From: a virus | Length of the DNA stretch: 22,420 nt | IMG/VR virus record: IMGVR_UViG_3300035698_012275 | Location: 1-22,420 of that record | Direction: 5' to 3' (one strand) | Shown here: piece by piece, positions 9,208 through 16,492 of the stretch | Layout of the letters: each line of letters opens with the position of its first letter | Numbering within the stretch: the first letter of the stretch is position 1 | The notes under the pieces: model-generated | Databases searched by the model: none | The model's input: the letters and a program-made list of their open reading frames with translations, nothing else | What the model was told of the DNA's origin: nothing | Made by a program: the position numbers and the translations under genes

Positions 9208-10374
9208 TTAATCGAGGCCGGGGAACGGCTCGACTTGTTTCGTGAACCACGCGACGTCAGAGTCGCCGTGGTAGCTGCACGGTTTGCGATACGGACACGG
9301 CGCTGACCTCTCCACACACGCATTTGCGTTACGGGGCCACGCGTCCCGACCCGCGTAATAGGTGGAGAGATCCAACAACTCTGCGGTGTCTCTCTTCCAG
9401 AAATGAATCGCATCTTCCGATGCCTCAACAGAGACTCGGTATGCGAATGTTTCTCCTCTCCCAACGATGTGAGTCAGCAGGCTGGAACACTGTGTTTCCG
9501 CCTCCTTTATATCGAGGCCGGCACGGACCACAGCGCGGTGCCATTCTTCAAAAGTAGTATCGCAACCACGCTTGCTCATGCCGCCGATCCCCGAGCCTTC
9601 ACATGCGTCGCACTGGATATGCGTAATCTCTCCATCCACCTTTTCTCTGTGCGGCATGCTTCCTTTTCCCTTACAGTTTCGGCACTGAATAGTGTCAGGG
9701 ATTGACGGAGCTTTCGTCCGTAGGACTTCCACCACAGCTGATGTGATTTTCACGCCGGAAGCGCGAGATGCGATCCACATTGATCCTACGAGGCGAAGGT
9801 CTAACTCGAGATCATTTGCGACGGCTTGCGGATCCTGGTTCGACGTGAAGCGCCGCACCAAAACTGCGGGAGGAAGTTCGCCGCGGTCGAGTACCCCATC
9901 GATTCGATCCGCATAGGTGAAGGTATCGCCCAGCTTCTCCTCAATGACTCGGTCGACAAGGGGCCGACCGCTTTTGTCGAGCATGAAGTTGAACCGCCCA
10001 TCACCGAGAACCTCCTCGTAGTGAAAGAGAATACCCCGCGCAGACTCCTCAAGATCGGTAATGACGTGGAGCCACTTTTCATGCTCATCGCGGGAGACAT
10101 TTCCGATGGCGCCGATAAGCTCATCACGGTAGGCCATGACGACCGCCTCCGCTGCTGCACGGACACGGATCGGGTTGAGTCCTCTCACCTCCGCATAGTC
10201 CCGATCACGGAGAGCGTCTCGAAGTATCGGCTTGATCTTTGGAGGCCACGGTGGGGGCTTCCGTCCCTTCGGTCTGCAGTTGTCGACATACTCAATTTGG
10301 TATCGCCGCGCACAGGTCGCGAGCGCGGAAATCATTCGCGGCGTATGCCGCCCTGACGGTCGTTCGTTTTCCAT
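9208..10374 (-). CDS. Cas4/AddB-like PD-(D/E)XK protein with DnaJ-type zinc insertion
   Basis: 388 residues. The start ISALATCARRYQIEY (15-29) is the N-terminal signature of Cas4/AddB/PDDEXK_1 proteins. C21 with C353, C360 and C366 near the end (CVERSAPCPYRKPC) could form the 4Fe-4S cluster typical of these nucleases. A candidate active-site Asp lies in ADRIDGVLD (155-163). However, the expected D-x-K strand reads VLVRRFTSN (171-179), lacking both the acidic residue and the lysine, so activity is doubtful. Between them, CRNCKGKG (231-238) and CDACEGSG (255-262) form a DnaJ-like CxxCxGxG zinc pair. The gene sits directly upstream of the YqaJ exonuclease and recT, so a role in recombination or end processing, perhaps structural, is likely. 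The SD GAGGAGGAGG is 2-3 nt from the ATG. Confidence 0.8.
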   Translation of the reverse strand: MENERPSGRHTPRMISALATCARRYQIEYVDNCRPKGRKPPPWPPKIKPILRDALRDRDYAEVRGLNPIRVRAAAEAVVMAYRDELIGAIGNVSRDEHEKWLHVITDLEESARGILFHYEEVLGDGRFNFMLDKSGRPLVDRVIEEKLGDTFTYADRIDGVLDRGELPPAVLVRRFTSNQDPQAVANDLELDLRLVGSMWIASRASGVKITSAVVEVLRTKAPSIPDTIQCRNCKGKGSMPHREKVDGEITHIQCDACEGSGIGGMSKRGCDTTFEEWHRAVVRAGLDIKEAETQCSSLLTHIVGRGETFAYRVSVEASEDAIHFWKRDTAELLDLSTYYAGRDAWPRNANACVERSAPCPYRKPCSYHGDSDVAWFTKQVEPFPGLD

Positions 10375-10386
10375 TACCTCCTCCTC

Positions 10387-10404
10387 GGCCGATTGGCTGC
10401 GGCC
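10387..10404 (-). other. Stem-loop directly upstream of the Cas4-like gene's SD
   Basis: On the transcribed strand, GGCCG, an 8-nt loop and CGGCC form a 5-bp GC stem, followed at once by the SD GAGGAGGAGG and the ATG at 10374. A hairpin touching the SD could tune translation. It is similar in position, but not in loop size, to the pentaloop hairpins of other genes here. Confidence 0.4.
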
Positions 10405-10676
10405 TAGGTTGCGTTGTCAGTCGCCTCCTCAAAGGTGGGGAGGAACGCTTCGCCATATTCTTCTGACGTAACCTCCTCCAGCAATTCCTCCGGAGCTACA
10501 CCGAGCACCTTGGCATACTCTTTCAGCACGCTCGTCTTGGGATCTCCTCGCATCACGACATCGTGAACTCGCTGGGGTGTCTTCTCGAGCTGTCTTGCAA
10601 ACTCGCTGAAGGACCACCCGCGCTGTCGCAGCGTGAGCAGAATTCGCGCCCTGAAATGGTTTATTTTCTCGTTCAT
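10404..10676 (-). CDS. XRE/Cro-CI-type helix-turn-helix regulator
   Basis: 90 residues. Residues 8-65 form a lambda-repressor-like HTH: ARILLTLRQRGWSFSEFARQLEKTPQRVHDVV covers helices 1-3, followed by KEYAKVLGVAPEELLEE, the usual fourth and fifth helices. It likely binds DNA as a dimer and controls phage transcription; there is no CI-type protease domain, so it is Cro-sized. The SD is strong (CAGGAGG, 6 nt from the ATG). It lies 29 nt upstream of the Cas4-like gene and follows a 131-nt gap, a reasonable place for regulation of the recombination/replication block, though I see no clear operator repeat there. Confidence 0.85.
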   Translation of the reverse strand: MNEKINHFRARILLTLRQRGWSFSEFARQLEKTPQRVHDVVMRGDPKTSVLKEYAKVLGVAPEELLEEVTSEEYGEAFLPTFEEATDNAT

Positions 10677-10807
10677 AAAAAACCTCCTGTTCTGTTTCCC
10701 TTACTGTTGCATGCGAAGTCTGTACGCTAAACGCATTTTCTTTAAACTGAAAGTTTTTTCCAGCTGTACCCCGCCTTTTCTGATAGCTCGCCAACCTCCT
10801 TTTGTTA

Positions 10808-11158
10808 TCACCCTTCATGTTGCTTTCGCATGTCCTTTGTGAGCTTCACAACGATGCCGAGTAACGCCTCTTTCGAGAAGCTCCGAATGCGATGTCCTGC
10901 CCAAAGTATGCCGGCGCTTTGCTTCCCTGCGATGTGCTCCATCCTCCAGTTTATTTTCTCGAGACTTTCCTGCTGTCTCCTCTCTGAGACTTTGCTCATT
11001 TCTGAGTCATTATCGGCTACCTTCTGACCGCCTTCCAATGAGTTTGCGATGCGGTGTAGCTCGACTGCGACGCGACCTATTTCCGCTGCGATTTTAGGGA
11101 CATCGCCCTCGTAAAATTTCCTGCCGATTCCGGTCTGAAAAAATTCTGGTCCGGCCAC
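10808..11158 (-). CDS. Conserved small phage protein of unknown function
   Basis: 116 residues, GTG start at 11158 with a strong SD (GAGGAGG, 5 nt away). The beginning, EFFQTGIGRKFYEGDVPKIAAEIGRVAVELHRIANSLE, matches a short motif I recall from many phage and prophage proteins ('FF.T..G.KFY.G..P.L...L..IA..L'), of unknown role. The second half is helical and basic (RIRSFSKEALLGIVVKLTKDMRK). It has no membrane segment. It precedes the XRE regulator and follows the hairpin-rich gap at 11159-11367, so it may begin a transcript of its own. Confidence 0.78.
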   Translation of the reverse strand: MAGPEFFQTGIGRKFYEGDVPKIAAEIGRVAVELHRIANSLEGGQKVADNDSEMSKVSERRQQESLEKINWRMEHIAGKQSAGILWAGHRIRSFSKEALLGIVVKLTKDMRKQHEG

Positions 11159-11306
11159 TTGATCCTCCTCTCCCAGCTGGTCTGGGGTTTATAGTCACAC
11201 TAGAATACGGTTCCGTTTCCCTACTCTCCTTGACCATCCTCCTCCCTCAAAGACCTATTATATCCTGCTCCGTCACTCGGGACAGCCTCCTGGCCGTCGT
11301 CCTCCC

Positions 11307-11343
11307 CCCAGGATGACCTGGGAGTCCTCTTGACCACTCCCAG
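11307..11343 (-). promoter_or_regulatory. Overlapping, mutually exclusive hairpins
   Basis: Two inverted repeats share bases: CCCAGG-4 nt-CCTGGG at 11307-11322, and CTGGGAGT-10 nt-ACTCCCAG (8 perfect bp) at 11318-11343. In RNA only one can form at a time. Neither is followed by a U tract on the minus strand, so neither is a standard terminator. The site lies in the 209-nt gap (11159-11367) after the 111-aa gene and before the 116-aa gene. The gap otherwise holds an imperfect direct repeat of ACGGCCAGGAGG type and no convincing gene. Confidence 0.5.
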
Positions 11344-11367
11344 CCCTGTATGCCCTCCTGGGCCGTC

Positions 11368-11703
11368 TCAGCCCCCCATACCTTTGGGAGGTCCATTTGG
11401 CATAAGCATAGTTACAAGACCTTCCTCGTCGAAGTATCTAACCATGACGGGCCCTCGGCGCCGAAGCTCCTTCAGGGAGGCGGCAAGGCCGATCCCCAGG
11501 CCATAGGTAACCGCCCCTGTCTCTTTCATCCTCGCCGGACTCCCGGCCCCTACAGCCTCCATAAACGCCCTGTACTCAAGGAGGATTCTCTCGGCCCCTT
11601 CCCGCCGTGGTACCTGGTCTGAGATTATGAGATCTGCGATAGCCTCAATACGCTTCGAGGCGTTCCCTGCAGCGAATGGATCTGGTGCTTTACCACGCTT
11701 CAC
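11368..11703 (-). CDS. Small basic protein of unknown function
   Basis: 111 residues from the GTG at 11703, chosen because GAGGAGG lies 7 nt upstream and GTG/TGA overlap the upstream stop by 4 bases; the longer open frame would run back over the zinc-finger gene. The sequence begins VKRGKAPDPFAAGNASKRIEAIADLI, a basic N-terminus followed by helices, then a beta-like end (GPVMVRYFDEEGLVTMLMP) and a Gly/Pro tail. No family recognised. It is the last gene of the AAA+/VWA cassette. The frame after its TGA stays open for 48 more codons to 11221. Confidence 0.72.
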   Translation of the reverse strand: MKRGKAPDPFAAGNASKRIEAIADLIISDQVPRREGAERILLEYRAFMEAVGAGSPARMKETGAVTYGLGIGLAASLKELRRRGPVMVRYFDEEGLVTMLMPNGPPKGMGG

Positions 11704-11885
11704 TTTCTGACCTCCTCTTCCTCTCCGAAATATTCTTCTTCGCAGCCGGGGCACAAGCCGTCAGATACCAGGGCCGTCACCCTGTTAATCGGGTGTACGG
11801 CGTCTACCCACCTCCAGCAATTTTCTACTCCAGCGGGAACCTTCTGTTTGCCGCACCAGCTACAAATTGTGATGGCGATATTCAT
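11700..11885 (-). CDS. Small CxxC zinc-finger protein
   Basis: 61 residues. CSWCGKQ at 8-14 and CPGC at 45-48 make a four-cysteine zinc site of the 'CSWCgk...CPdC' type found in many small bacterial and phage proteins. Its C-terminus is acidic (EEEYFGEEEEVRK). It is probably a small DNA-, RNA- or protein-binding adaptor. It starts 11 nt after the VWA gene and its stop overlaps the next start as GTGA, so it is coupled to the gene after it and may serve with the AAA+/VWA pair. Confidence 0.8.
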   Translation of the reverse strand: MNIAITICSWCGKQKVPAGVENCWRWVDAVHPINRVTALVSDGLCPGCEEEYFGEEEEVRK

Positions 11886-11896
11886 TCTGATTGCCC

Positions 11897-13366
11897 TCAG
11901 ACTTTCCCAAAGAAATTGTGCATTGTTTTTTCATCGCGAAGTGCGTCTGCGAGGACTACGGTATCGTCGCTAAATTTCTCATTGCAGCCTCGGCTGGTTT
12001 GACTCCCGACCAGGATGGAGTAGCAGGAGAAATCCAACTCGTTGCGTTTTCCCTGCCATGCTTTCAACCAGGATTCTGAGATGTGAGATTGACCGTCTGT
12101 AACCATGACGATGTCGGCCTTCTGGAAGGCTCCTTGGTCGCGGATAATATTAACGGCGTGATCCAGACACGGTTCAAATTCTGTCCCCCCGCAGGCGGCG
12201 AAAAAGTTTATCGCCTCGGTGATCGACTCAGGCGTCATGGCGGCGCGATTCTCGAAGACGTCGGTACGGAGTACTGAGGATCCGAAATGAACTATCGCGA
12301 AGGATCGATTCTGCTTCTTCGCCACATCCATGAAGGCGAGGCATACCGCAGCGGCCCAGACATCTGCATCGCCAGATCTCATGGATCCGGAGGAGTCCAG
12401 AACCATCACGATTGGTCCCTTGTGATCCTTCTGCTTGTCGGCTTTCTCTACACAGGCGAGGCTGCGCTCCGCATACTTTGCGGCGAAGAGGGGGCGGAGC
12501 TTCGGTGTGCTGAAGACCAGTTCCCGAAAACAGAGGTTACTGAGGTCGTTGGAATAGCGGCGACCCACCCTCTCTCCTGTGCCGAAGCGCGGTTTTTTTC
12601 TCTGCTCTTCCGACGCGATGCGACGAAGGCGTCCTGCCAGATCTGCTATCTTGCGAAGCCGGTCGTTTCCTCCCACAATCTGCGCGAGCTTCGCGCCGGT
12701 TGCCATCACGGTCTGTCTTCCGTCATGCTGATCGAGTCCTATCCCATACGCTTCGACCAGCGCGTTCATTTTGTCGATAGCCTCTCCTGCAGCCTTCGCC
12801 GCTTTCCGCATTGCGGTACGGGCCGCAGTCATATCGATTTCTTCGGCTGCGGCTTCTGAATCCTCGCGGTCCTTCTCCATTTCCTCCAGGACTTCATCAA
12901 GGGTTTCCTCTATGGCTTCAGCCTGCTCCTCGTCTCCCTCCGCCTCGGCGTCAGCCAGGAGCCTCTCCAGGTAGTCTACGGCCTCTTCATCGGCGCGGAG
13001 GTCTCCGACGGGAGAGGACGGCGGCGCGAGCTTCGTCATCAGGTCGTCTATCATCGCGGTTGTGACTACTCCCGACCATCCATCATTCCCTACCGTCTGT
13101 GCGCGGAGATCATTTACCTCGGGCACGTCCCGCATCGCTCGGTCCAACTTCTCAAAAACCTCCGCACCTTCCTCTACCGCTTCAAGGCGGCGCGGTTCAT
13201 CAGCATGAAAATAGTGGTACATCTCTGCTGCGAAATCGGGGAATGCTGCGTAGCGATTGCGGCCTTCCGCCTCCGCTTTCTGCGCGGACTCATCGGTCAG
13301 CGTGTGATGCGACCAGAGGTGACGGTCAAACTCGGAAGCCTCGTAAATTAGTGGGCGCGTTTTCAT
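11897..13366 (-). CDS. ViaA-like VWA-domain protein, partner of the MoxR ATPase
   Basis: 489 residues. The C-terminal third is a von Willebrand factor A domain with an intact metal site: GPIVMVLDSSGSM at 317-329 (D324, S326, S328), ACGGTEFEPC at 391-400 (T395) and IVMVTDGQS at 419-427 (D424). The spacing and wording resemble E. coli ViaA. Residues 125-180 are a long acidic coiled coil; 1-120 and 200-310 are helical and unassigned. VWA proteins of this type bind and are worked by a MoxR ATPase, which is encoded 9 nt upstream. I chose the ATG at 13366 (SD AGGTGG, 5 nt); a GTG at 13375 is possible. CobT-like VWA proteins are the alternative family. Confidence 0.88.
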   Translation of the reverse strand: MKTRPLIYEASEFDRHLWSHHTLTDESAQKAEAEGRNRYAAFPDFAAEMYHYFHADEPRRLEAVEEGAEVFEKLDRAMRDVPEVNDLRAQTVGNDGWSGVVTTAMIDDLMTKLAPPSSPVGDLRADEEAVDYLERLLADAEAEGDEEQAEAIEETLDEVLEEMEKDREDSEAAAEEIDMTAARTAMRKAAKAAGEAIDKMNALVEAYGIGLDQHDGRQTVMATGAKLAQIVGGNDRLRKIADLAGRLRRIASEEQRKKPRFGTGERVGRRYSNDLSNLCFRELVFSTPKLRPLFAAKYAERSLACVEKADKQKDHKGPIVMVLDSSGSMRSGDADVWAAAVCLAFMDVAKKQNRSFAIVHFGSSVLRTDVFENRAAMTPESITEAINFFAACGGTEFEPCLDHAVNIIRDQGAFQKADIVMVTDGQSHISESWLKAWQGKRNELDFSCYSILVGSQTSRGCNEKFSDDTVVLADALRDEKTMHNFFGKV

Positions 13367-13375
13367 CGTAACCAC

Positions 13376-14785
13376 CTACCCGGCGACCGGGCGATAAAGT
13401 GTTATTTCCTGGCCCCTTCTCGCAAGCTGTTTCAGCGCGACCTCGACGACCTCGACGGCCTCCTTCACGGAGTCGTTGTCGGGAGACTTCTCCGCAACAT
13501 CCATGATTGCGTCTCGGCGTCCACCAAGCTCGGCCTGTATCTCTCCCATCTGCTTCGCGGCGGCTGGCTTCGAGAGCGTTCCGATTTTGACATCGGCTAC
13601 TGACGGCAGCTTCCTCATTGCGATGCGAACACCGTCGATGATGGACGTTGCTTGCGAGCCGTAGGGGTCAGCGGCATTGCCTACCACCTTGAGCAGCGCG
13701 GGGCGTTCGGTGTGAACCTTCCAGAGAGTATCCGCGAGGACCAGGAAATCGTTCGGCTGTACGCTGTCGTGTCCGTTTACCACGGCGCGAGCTCTTATCA
13801 GTTTTGCGGCCTTGCCTATCCAGGTTCGGTCGGAACCTGCGAACCCTGCGCTCTCGATGGCGGATTTGATACTCATCAGAATTCTTGCCTCATCTATTCC
13901 CCAGGGAATCTGGTCGGCCATGATTCTGAGAGCTTCCAACTCGCTGCGGTTGAGTGTCGCGGTCACGGCGGGAGTCCCTGTCGTGAGAAGTCCGAGAAGG
14001 GCGTTCTGATCTCCGATGCTTTCTACCCAGTAGCGTAGGGTGAAGCGGTCGTAGAGGGCATCGAGGGAGGGATCCTCGGGGTACTCGTTCGACATGCCGA
14101 AGACAGTCTCGAGAACGAGGTCGATCATCTCGGCGCCGTTCCGCATTTTCCTCTGCTGCGTCGCGAGGAGGAATCCATTGAGTAGGGCACTGCCGGCCTT
14201 GAAAATTTCATCCAGAATCCAGACCTGCTTCACGGGCGCGACTCCGTCTACACATCTTTCGTAACGGTCCTCATTCATCATCTTCTGTGCGCTGAAGATC
14301 CCGAAGACCTCCTCCGGCGATGTGTCCTTCGTGAGTTGAATCTCGAAGACAGAAAAGTCGATGCACTCGGCAATCGTTTCGGCTAGTTCTGTTTTCGCGG
14401 TGCCGGGAGGTCCGAGAGCGAGCATGTGTTCCCTGGCAATCAGCGCGGTTAGCGCACCGTCGATGGGTGCGGACCTCTCCACGAAGTGAGCCTTGAGTTG
14501 GGTGCGAACCTGGGAGAGGTGTGCGAGGACTTCGGGGCGGAAATTCTTCATCAGTTTTTGGGCATCATAGACCGCTTGTTTTTTTGCCTTCGCTGCGGTC
14601 TTCTGCATCGCCTTTTTTTCATCCTCGGACTTCGCCCGATTCTCAATAACCCTCCGCTGTTCTGCCAGCTGAGTCATCAGCATCTTGCATTCCATCTGGG
14701 CCAGCATCGCGTCTGCGGCATCGGCCCCGTTTACTGCGCGTTGCGCGAGGTCCATCAGGGTTTCGTTCTTGCTAAGTGCGTTCAT
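13376..14785 (-). CDS. RavA-like MoxR-family AAA+ ATPase
   Basis: 469 residues from the ATG at 14785 (AAAAGGAG 6 nt upstream). Residues 1-85 are helical and Lys/Gln-rich; the AAA+ module spans about 90-340. Walker A is GPPGTAKTELA (125-135), followed by SPEEVFGIFSAQKM and RYERCVDG, then Walker B QVWILDEIFKAG (187-198), sensor GMSNEYPEDPSLDALYDRFTLRYW (230-253, with N233 and R247). This order and wording match the RavA branch of MoxR proteins closely. Such ATPases act as chaperone-like remodelling machines with a VWA partner, encoded immediately downstream. The target is unknown. The C-terminal 120 residues are helical and may be the substrate or partner domain. Confidence 0.92.
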   Translation of the reverse strand: MNALSKNETLMDLAQRAVNGADAADAMLAQMECKMLMTQLAEQRRVIENRAKSEDEKKAMQKTAAKAKKQAVYDAQKLMKNFRPEVLAHLSQVRTQLKAHFVERSAPIDGALTALIAREHMLALGPPGTAKTELAETIAECIDFSVFEIQLTKDTSPEEVFGIFSAQKMMNEDRYERCVDGVAPVKQVWILDEIFKAGSALLNGFLLATQQRKMRNGAEMIDLVLETVFGMSNEYPEDPSLDALYDRFTLRYWVESIGDQNALLGLLTTGTPAVTATLNRSELEALRIMADQIPWGIDEARILMSIKSAIESAGFAGSDRTWIGKAAKLIRARAVVNGHDSVQPNDFLVLADTLWKVHTERPALLKVVGNAADPYGSQATSIIDGVRIAMRKLPSVADVKIGTLSKPAAAKQMGEIQAELGGRRDAIMDVAEKSPDNDSVKEAVEVVEVALKQLARRGQEITLYRPVAG

Positions 14786-14802
14786 CTCGTTCTCCTTTTC
14801 GT

Positions 14803-14821
14803 CGCGACCTCTCGGGTTGCG
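14803..14821 (-). promoter_or_regulatory. Pentaloop hairpin upstream of the RavA-like gene's SD
   Basis: The transcribed strand reads CGCAACC-CGAGA-GGTCGCG: a 7-position stem with one A.C mismatch and a 5-nt loop, ending 5 nt before the AAAAGGAG SD. It shares stem pattern, loop length and placement with hairpins before the genes starting at 18226, 19696 and 19974. It is a candidate translational operator. Confidence 0.5.
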
Positions 14822-14843
14822 GTTGTGATTAGCCTCTCCCACC

Positions 14844-16370
14844 TTACGCGCTCATCTCGATGACAGCAGCCTTACGACCCTTGCGAGTTTTCTCGGGCTT
14901 CTCGGCGGCCTTTGCGGCCTTGTCGGCGGCTTTCTTTTCTTCCCTCTCCTTCGCCTTCTCGGCCTTGCGCTCCGCCTTCTCCTCTTCCAGCTTCTCAGCC
15001 TTCTCATTCTCTTCGGTCTCGCGCTTCGACAAATCCTGCGTAACCCGCGTGGCGCACAGGGTGAGCTTGTCGGTCAGGTCGTCGATTGTGGTACCCAGAA
15101 TCGACTGGTAAAGTTCGGCCTTGGCGCGAAGCTCGTCGAAGTCTGCCATGCGCTTCTCCAGGGTACTCGTTCTCACGTTCGTCCAGCCGTCCTTGGCGTA
15201 GTAGTCCATCAGAATGATGAGGTCAGCAAGCTGTCCTTCTAGACCGTCGCGGGTAGCTGCGCGAAGTGACTCGATAGTCTCCTTCGTATCGAAGGTCGGA
15301 ATGACTACGGTAGTCATCCTGATCTCTGTCATAAAACCGTGCCATGCGCGGACCTTGTCGGCGTTGATTGCGGGGAGGTACCAGAGTCCACCGTGAGGGA
15401 GGACGGGACATGCGGCCCACTTCTTGAAAGCCTGCTGGAAGGCGCTCCGGATGTCGTTGGTGAGATAGGTATAGGCAAGCTCCAGATATTTCTCCTTGAG
15501 ATCGACTGCGGCGACATGCTCGGGATCCTCCACGATGAGGCAACCCTCTGGGCTCGCTCCCTCGCGATATGCGCTCTTGTCGAAGCCTACTTTTATTTCT
15601 GTCTCGAAGCTGACGTCCTTTGCGGAAACGCTATCGTCGGAATCGTCTACCACTTTCGAGGTCACGATGGCGTGAACCAGCTTGTCGGCGGAGTCCTCCA
15701 CGATGCGGGCCATCGGCTTGCCGCTGCTGTCCGCCTTGCCGACTGTGAAGACCAGGGAGATGGCTTTCCGGTAGCAGGAGTTCGGGGTTGTTCTCGGGAA
15801 GGCAAGGTCATCCTCGATGCCGAATTTTACTGCGGCTGCGAGAACCTCATCCTGTCTCCGAGTACCGGAGAGGCTCCATCCACATAAGTCTCCCAAATGC
15901 TTTCCCTCGGCTTGCTGGATAGCCTCTTGAACTTCCGTTGCCTTGATCGGGATATGCGCGGTCGGAACCGGCTTCGGCTGAACGGCTTTCTTCTCCGCAG
16001 CTGCGCGGTTTTTCATCTCCTTTTTCGTGGGCGCGGAAGTTTTCTCAGGCGCCGTTTTCTCCTCCACTTTTTTCTCTACGTTCTTCGCGGCTTTCGTCGC
16101 GGTTTTTTTCTCTACTTTTTGCGGCTCGACTTCCGCGCCGGCAGCGAGAAAACATTCGATGTCGTTGAGGTCCATCTCTGCTCCGAGGCCGAGAGCTTCC
16201 GCCATCGACGTCGTCCAGCGACCCAGGATTTTATCTCTGCGAGCCCAGGACTCACGGAGGAGCTTGCGAGCTACGTGCCGGACCTCTTTGTCCTGGTCCT
16301 TGTCCTTGCTGATGGCCTTGGCGATGTCCGTTGCGGTGTGAACGAGAATGTTCGTTGTATTCTGGGTCAT
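14844..16370 (-). CDS. Unknown 508-aa protein heading the MoxR/VWA cassette
   Basis: ATG at 16370 follows a perfect SD (AGGAGG, 5 nt). Layout: 1-80 helical; 80-135 a Lys/Glu/Ala/Pro linker; 140-410 a globular core with CGWSLSGTRRQDEVLAAA, LPHGGLWYLPAI (324-335) and RMTTVVIPTFDTKETI; 411-448 a helical module nearly matching the YqaJ exonuclease C-terminus; 449-508 a highly charged coiled coil with a basic end. No catalytic motif is evident. The GGLWYLP motif reminds me of phage proteins seen beside MoxR/VWA pairs, but I cannot name the family. It is the first gene after promoter P1 and lies 58 nt upstream of the RavA-like gene, so the three products probably work together, this one as adaptor or substrate. 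Confidence 0.83.
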   Translation of the reverse strand: MTQNTTNILVHTATDIAKAISKDKDQDKEVRHVARKLLRESWARRDKILGRWTTSMAEALGLGAEMDLNDIECFLAAGAEVEPQKVEKKTATKAAKNVEKKVEEKTAPEKTSAPTKKEMKNRAAAEKKAVQPKPVPTAHIPIKATEVQEAIQQAEGKHLGDLCGWSLSGTRRQDEVLAAAVKFGIEDDLAFPRTTPNSCYRKAISLVFTVGKADSSGKPMARIVEDSADKLVHAIVTSKVVDDSDDSVSAKDVSFETEIKVGFDKSAYREGASPEGCLIVEDPEHVAAVDLKEKYLELAYTYLTNDIRSAFQQAFKKWAACPVLPHGGLWYLPAINADKVRAWHGFMTEIRMTTVVIPTFDTKETIESLRAATRDGLEGQLADLIILMDYYAKDGWTNVRTSTLEKRMADFDELRAKAELYQSILGTTIDDLTDKLTLCATRVTQDLSKRETEENEKAEKLEEEKAERKAEKAKEREEKKAADKAAKAAEKPEKTRKGRKAAVIEMSA

Positions 16371-16380
16371 AGTATCCTCC

Positions 16381-16395
16381 TGAGGCATTGCCTCA
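16381..16395 (-). promoter_or_regulatory. Perfect palindrome at the SD of the cassette's first gene
   Basis: TGAGGCA-T-TGCCTCA is a perfect 7-bp inverted repeat that abuts the AGGAGG SD. In RNA it can fold as TGAGG-CAATG-CCTCA, a 5-bp stem with a 5-nt loop; in DNA it could be a repressor operator about 90-100 nt downstream of the P1 start. Confidence 0.5.
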
Positions 16396-16402
16396 TGGTT
16401 AT

Positions 16403-16430
16403 CGATCCGCGCAGAAAGAGCGCGGGATCG
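16403..16430 (-). other. Leader stem-loop between P1 and the cassette
   Basis: CGATCCGCGC, a 7-nt loop (AGAAAGA on the plus strand) and GCGCGGGATCG form a stem of about 10 bp with one bulged G. It lies in the roughly 115-nt untranslated leader between promoter P1 and the ATG at 16370. With the neighbouring palindrome it makes a structured leader. Confidence 0.5.
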
Positions 16431-16492
16431 TGGCTGCGAAACCTGCGAAGTATTTATCCTATTCTGTATCCTAAGATTCATCATCCAGTACC

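Noticed and set aside
10429-10818. 129-codon minus-strand frame overlapping the XRE regulator, with AAAGGAGG at 10795-10802
   Set aside because: The SD-like sequence has no start codon at a usable distance (only a TTG touching it), and most of the frame is a shifted reading of the HTH gene. I treat 10677-10807 as non-coding; an 11-codon ATG frame inside it is too short to support.
11257-11262. Perfect TATAAT on the minus strand in the gap before the 116-aa gene
   Set aside because: No -35 box is found 15-19 nt upstream and the surrounding purine-rich sequence differs from P1 and P2. It could be a weak promoter, but one hexamer is not enough.
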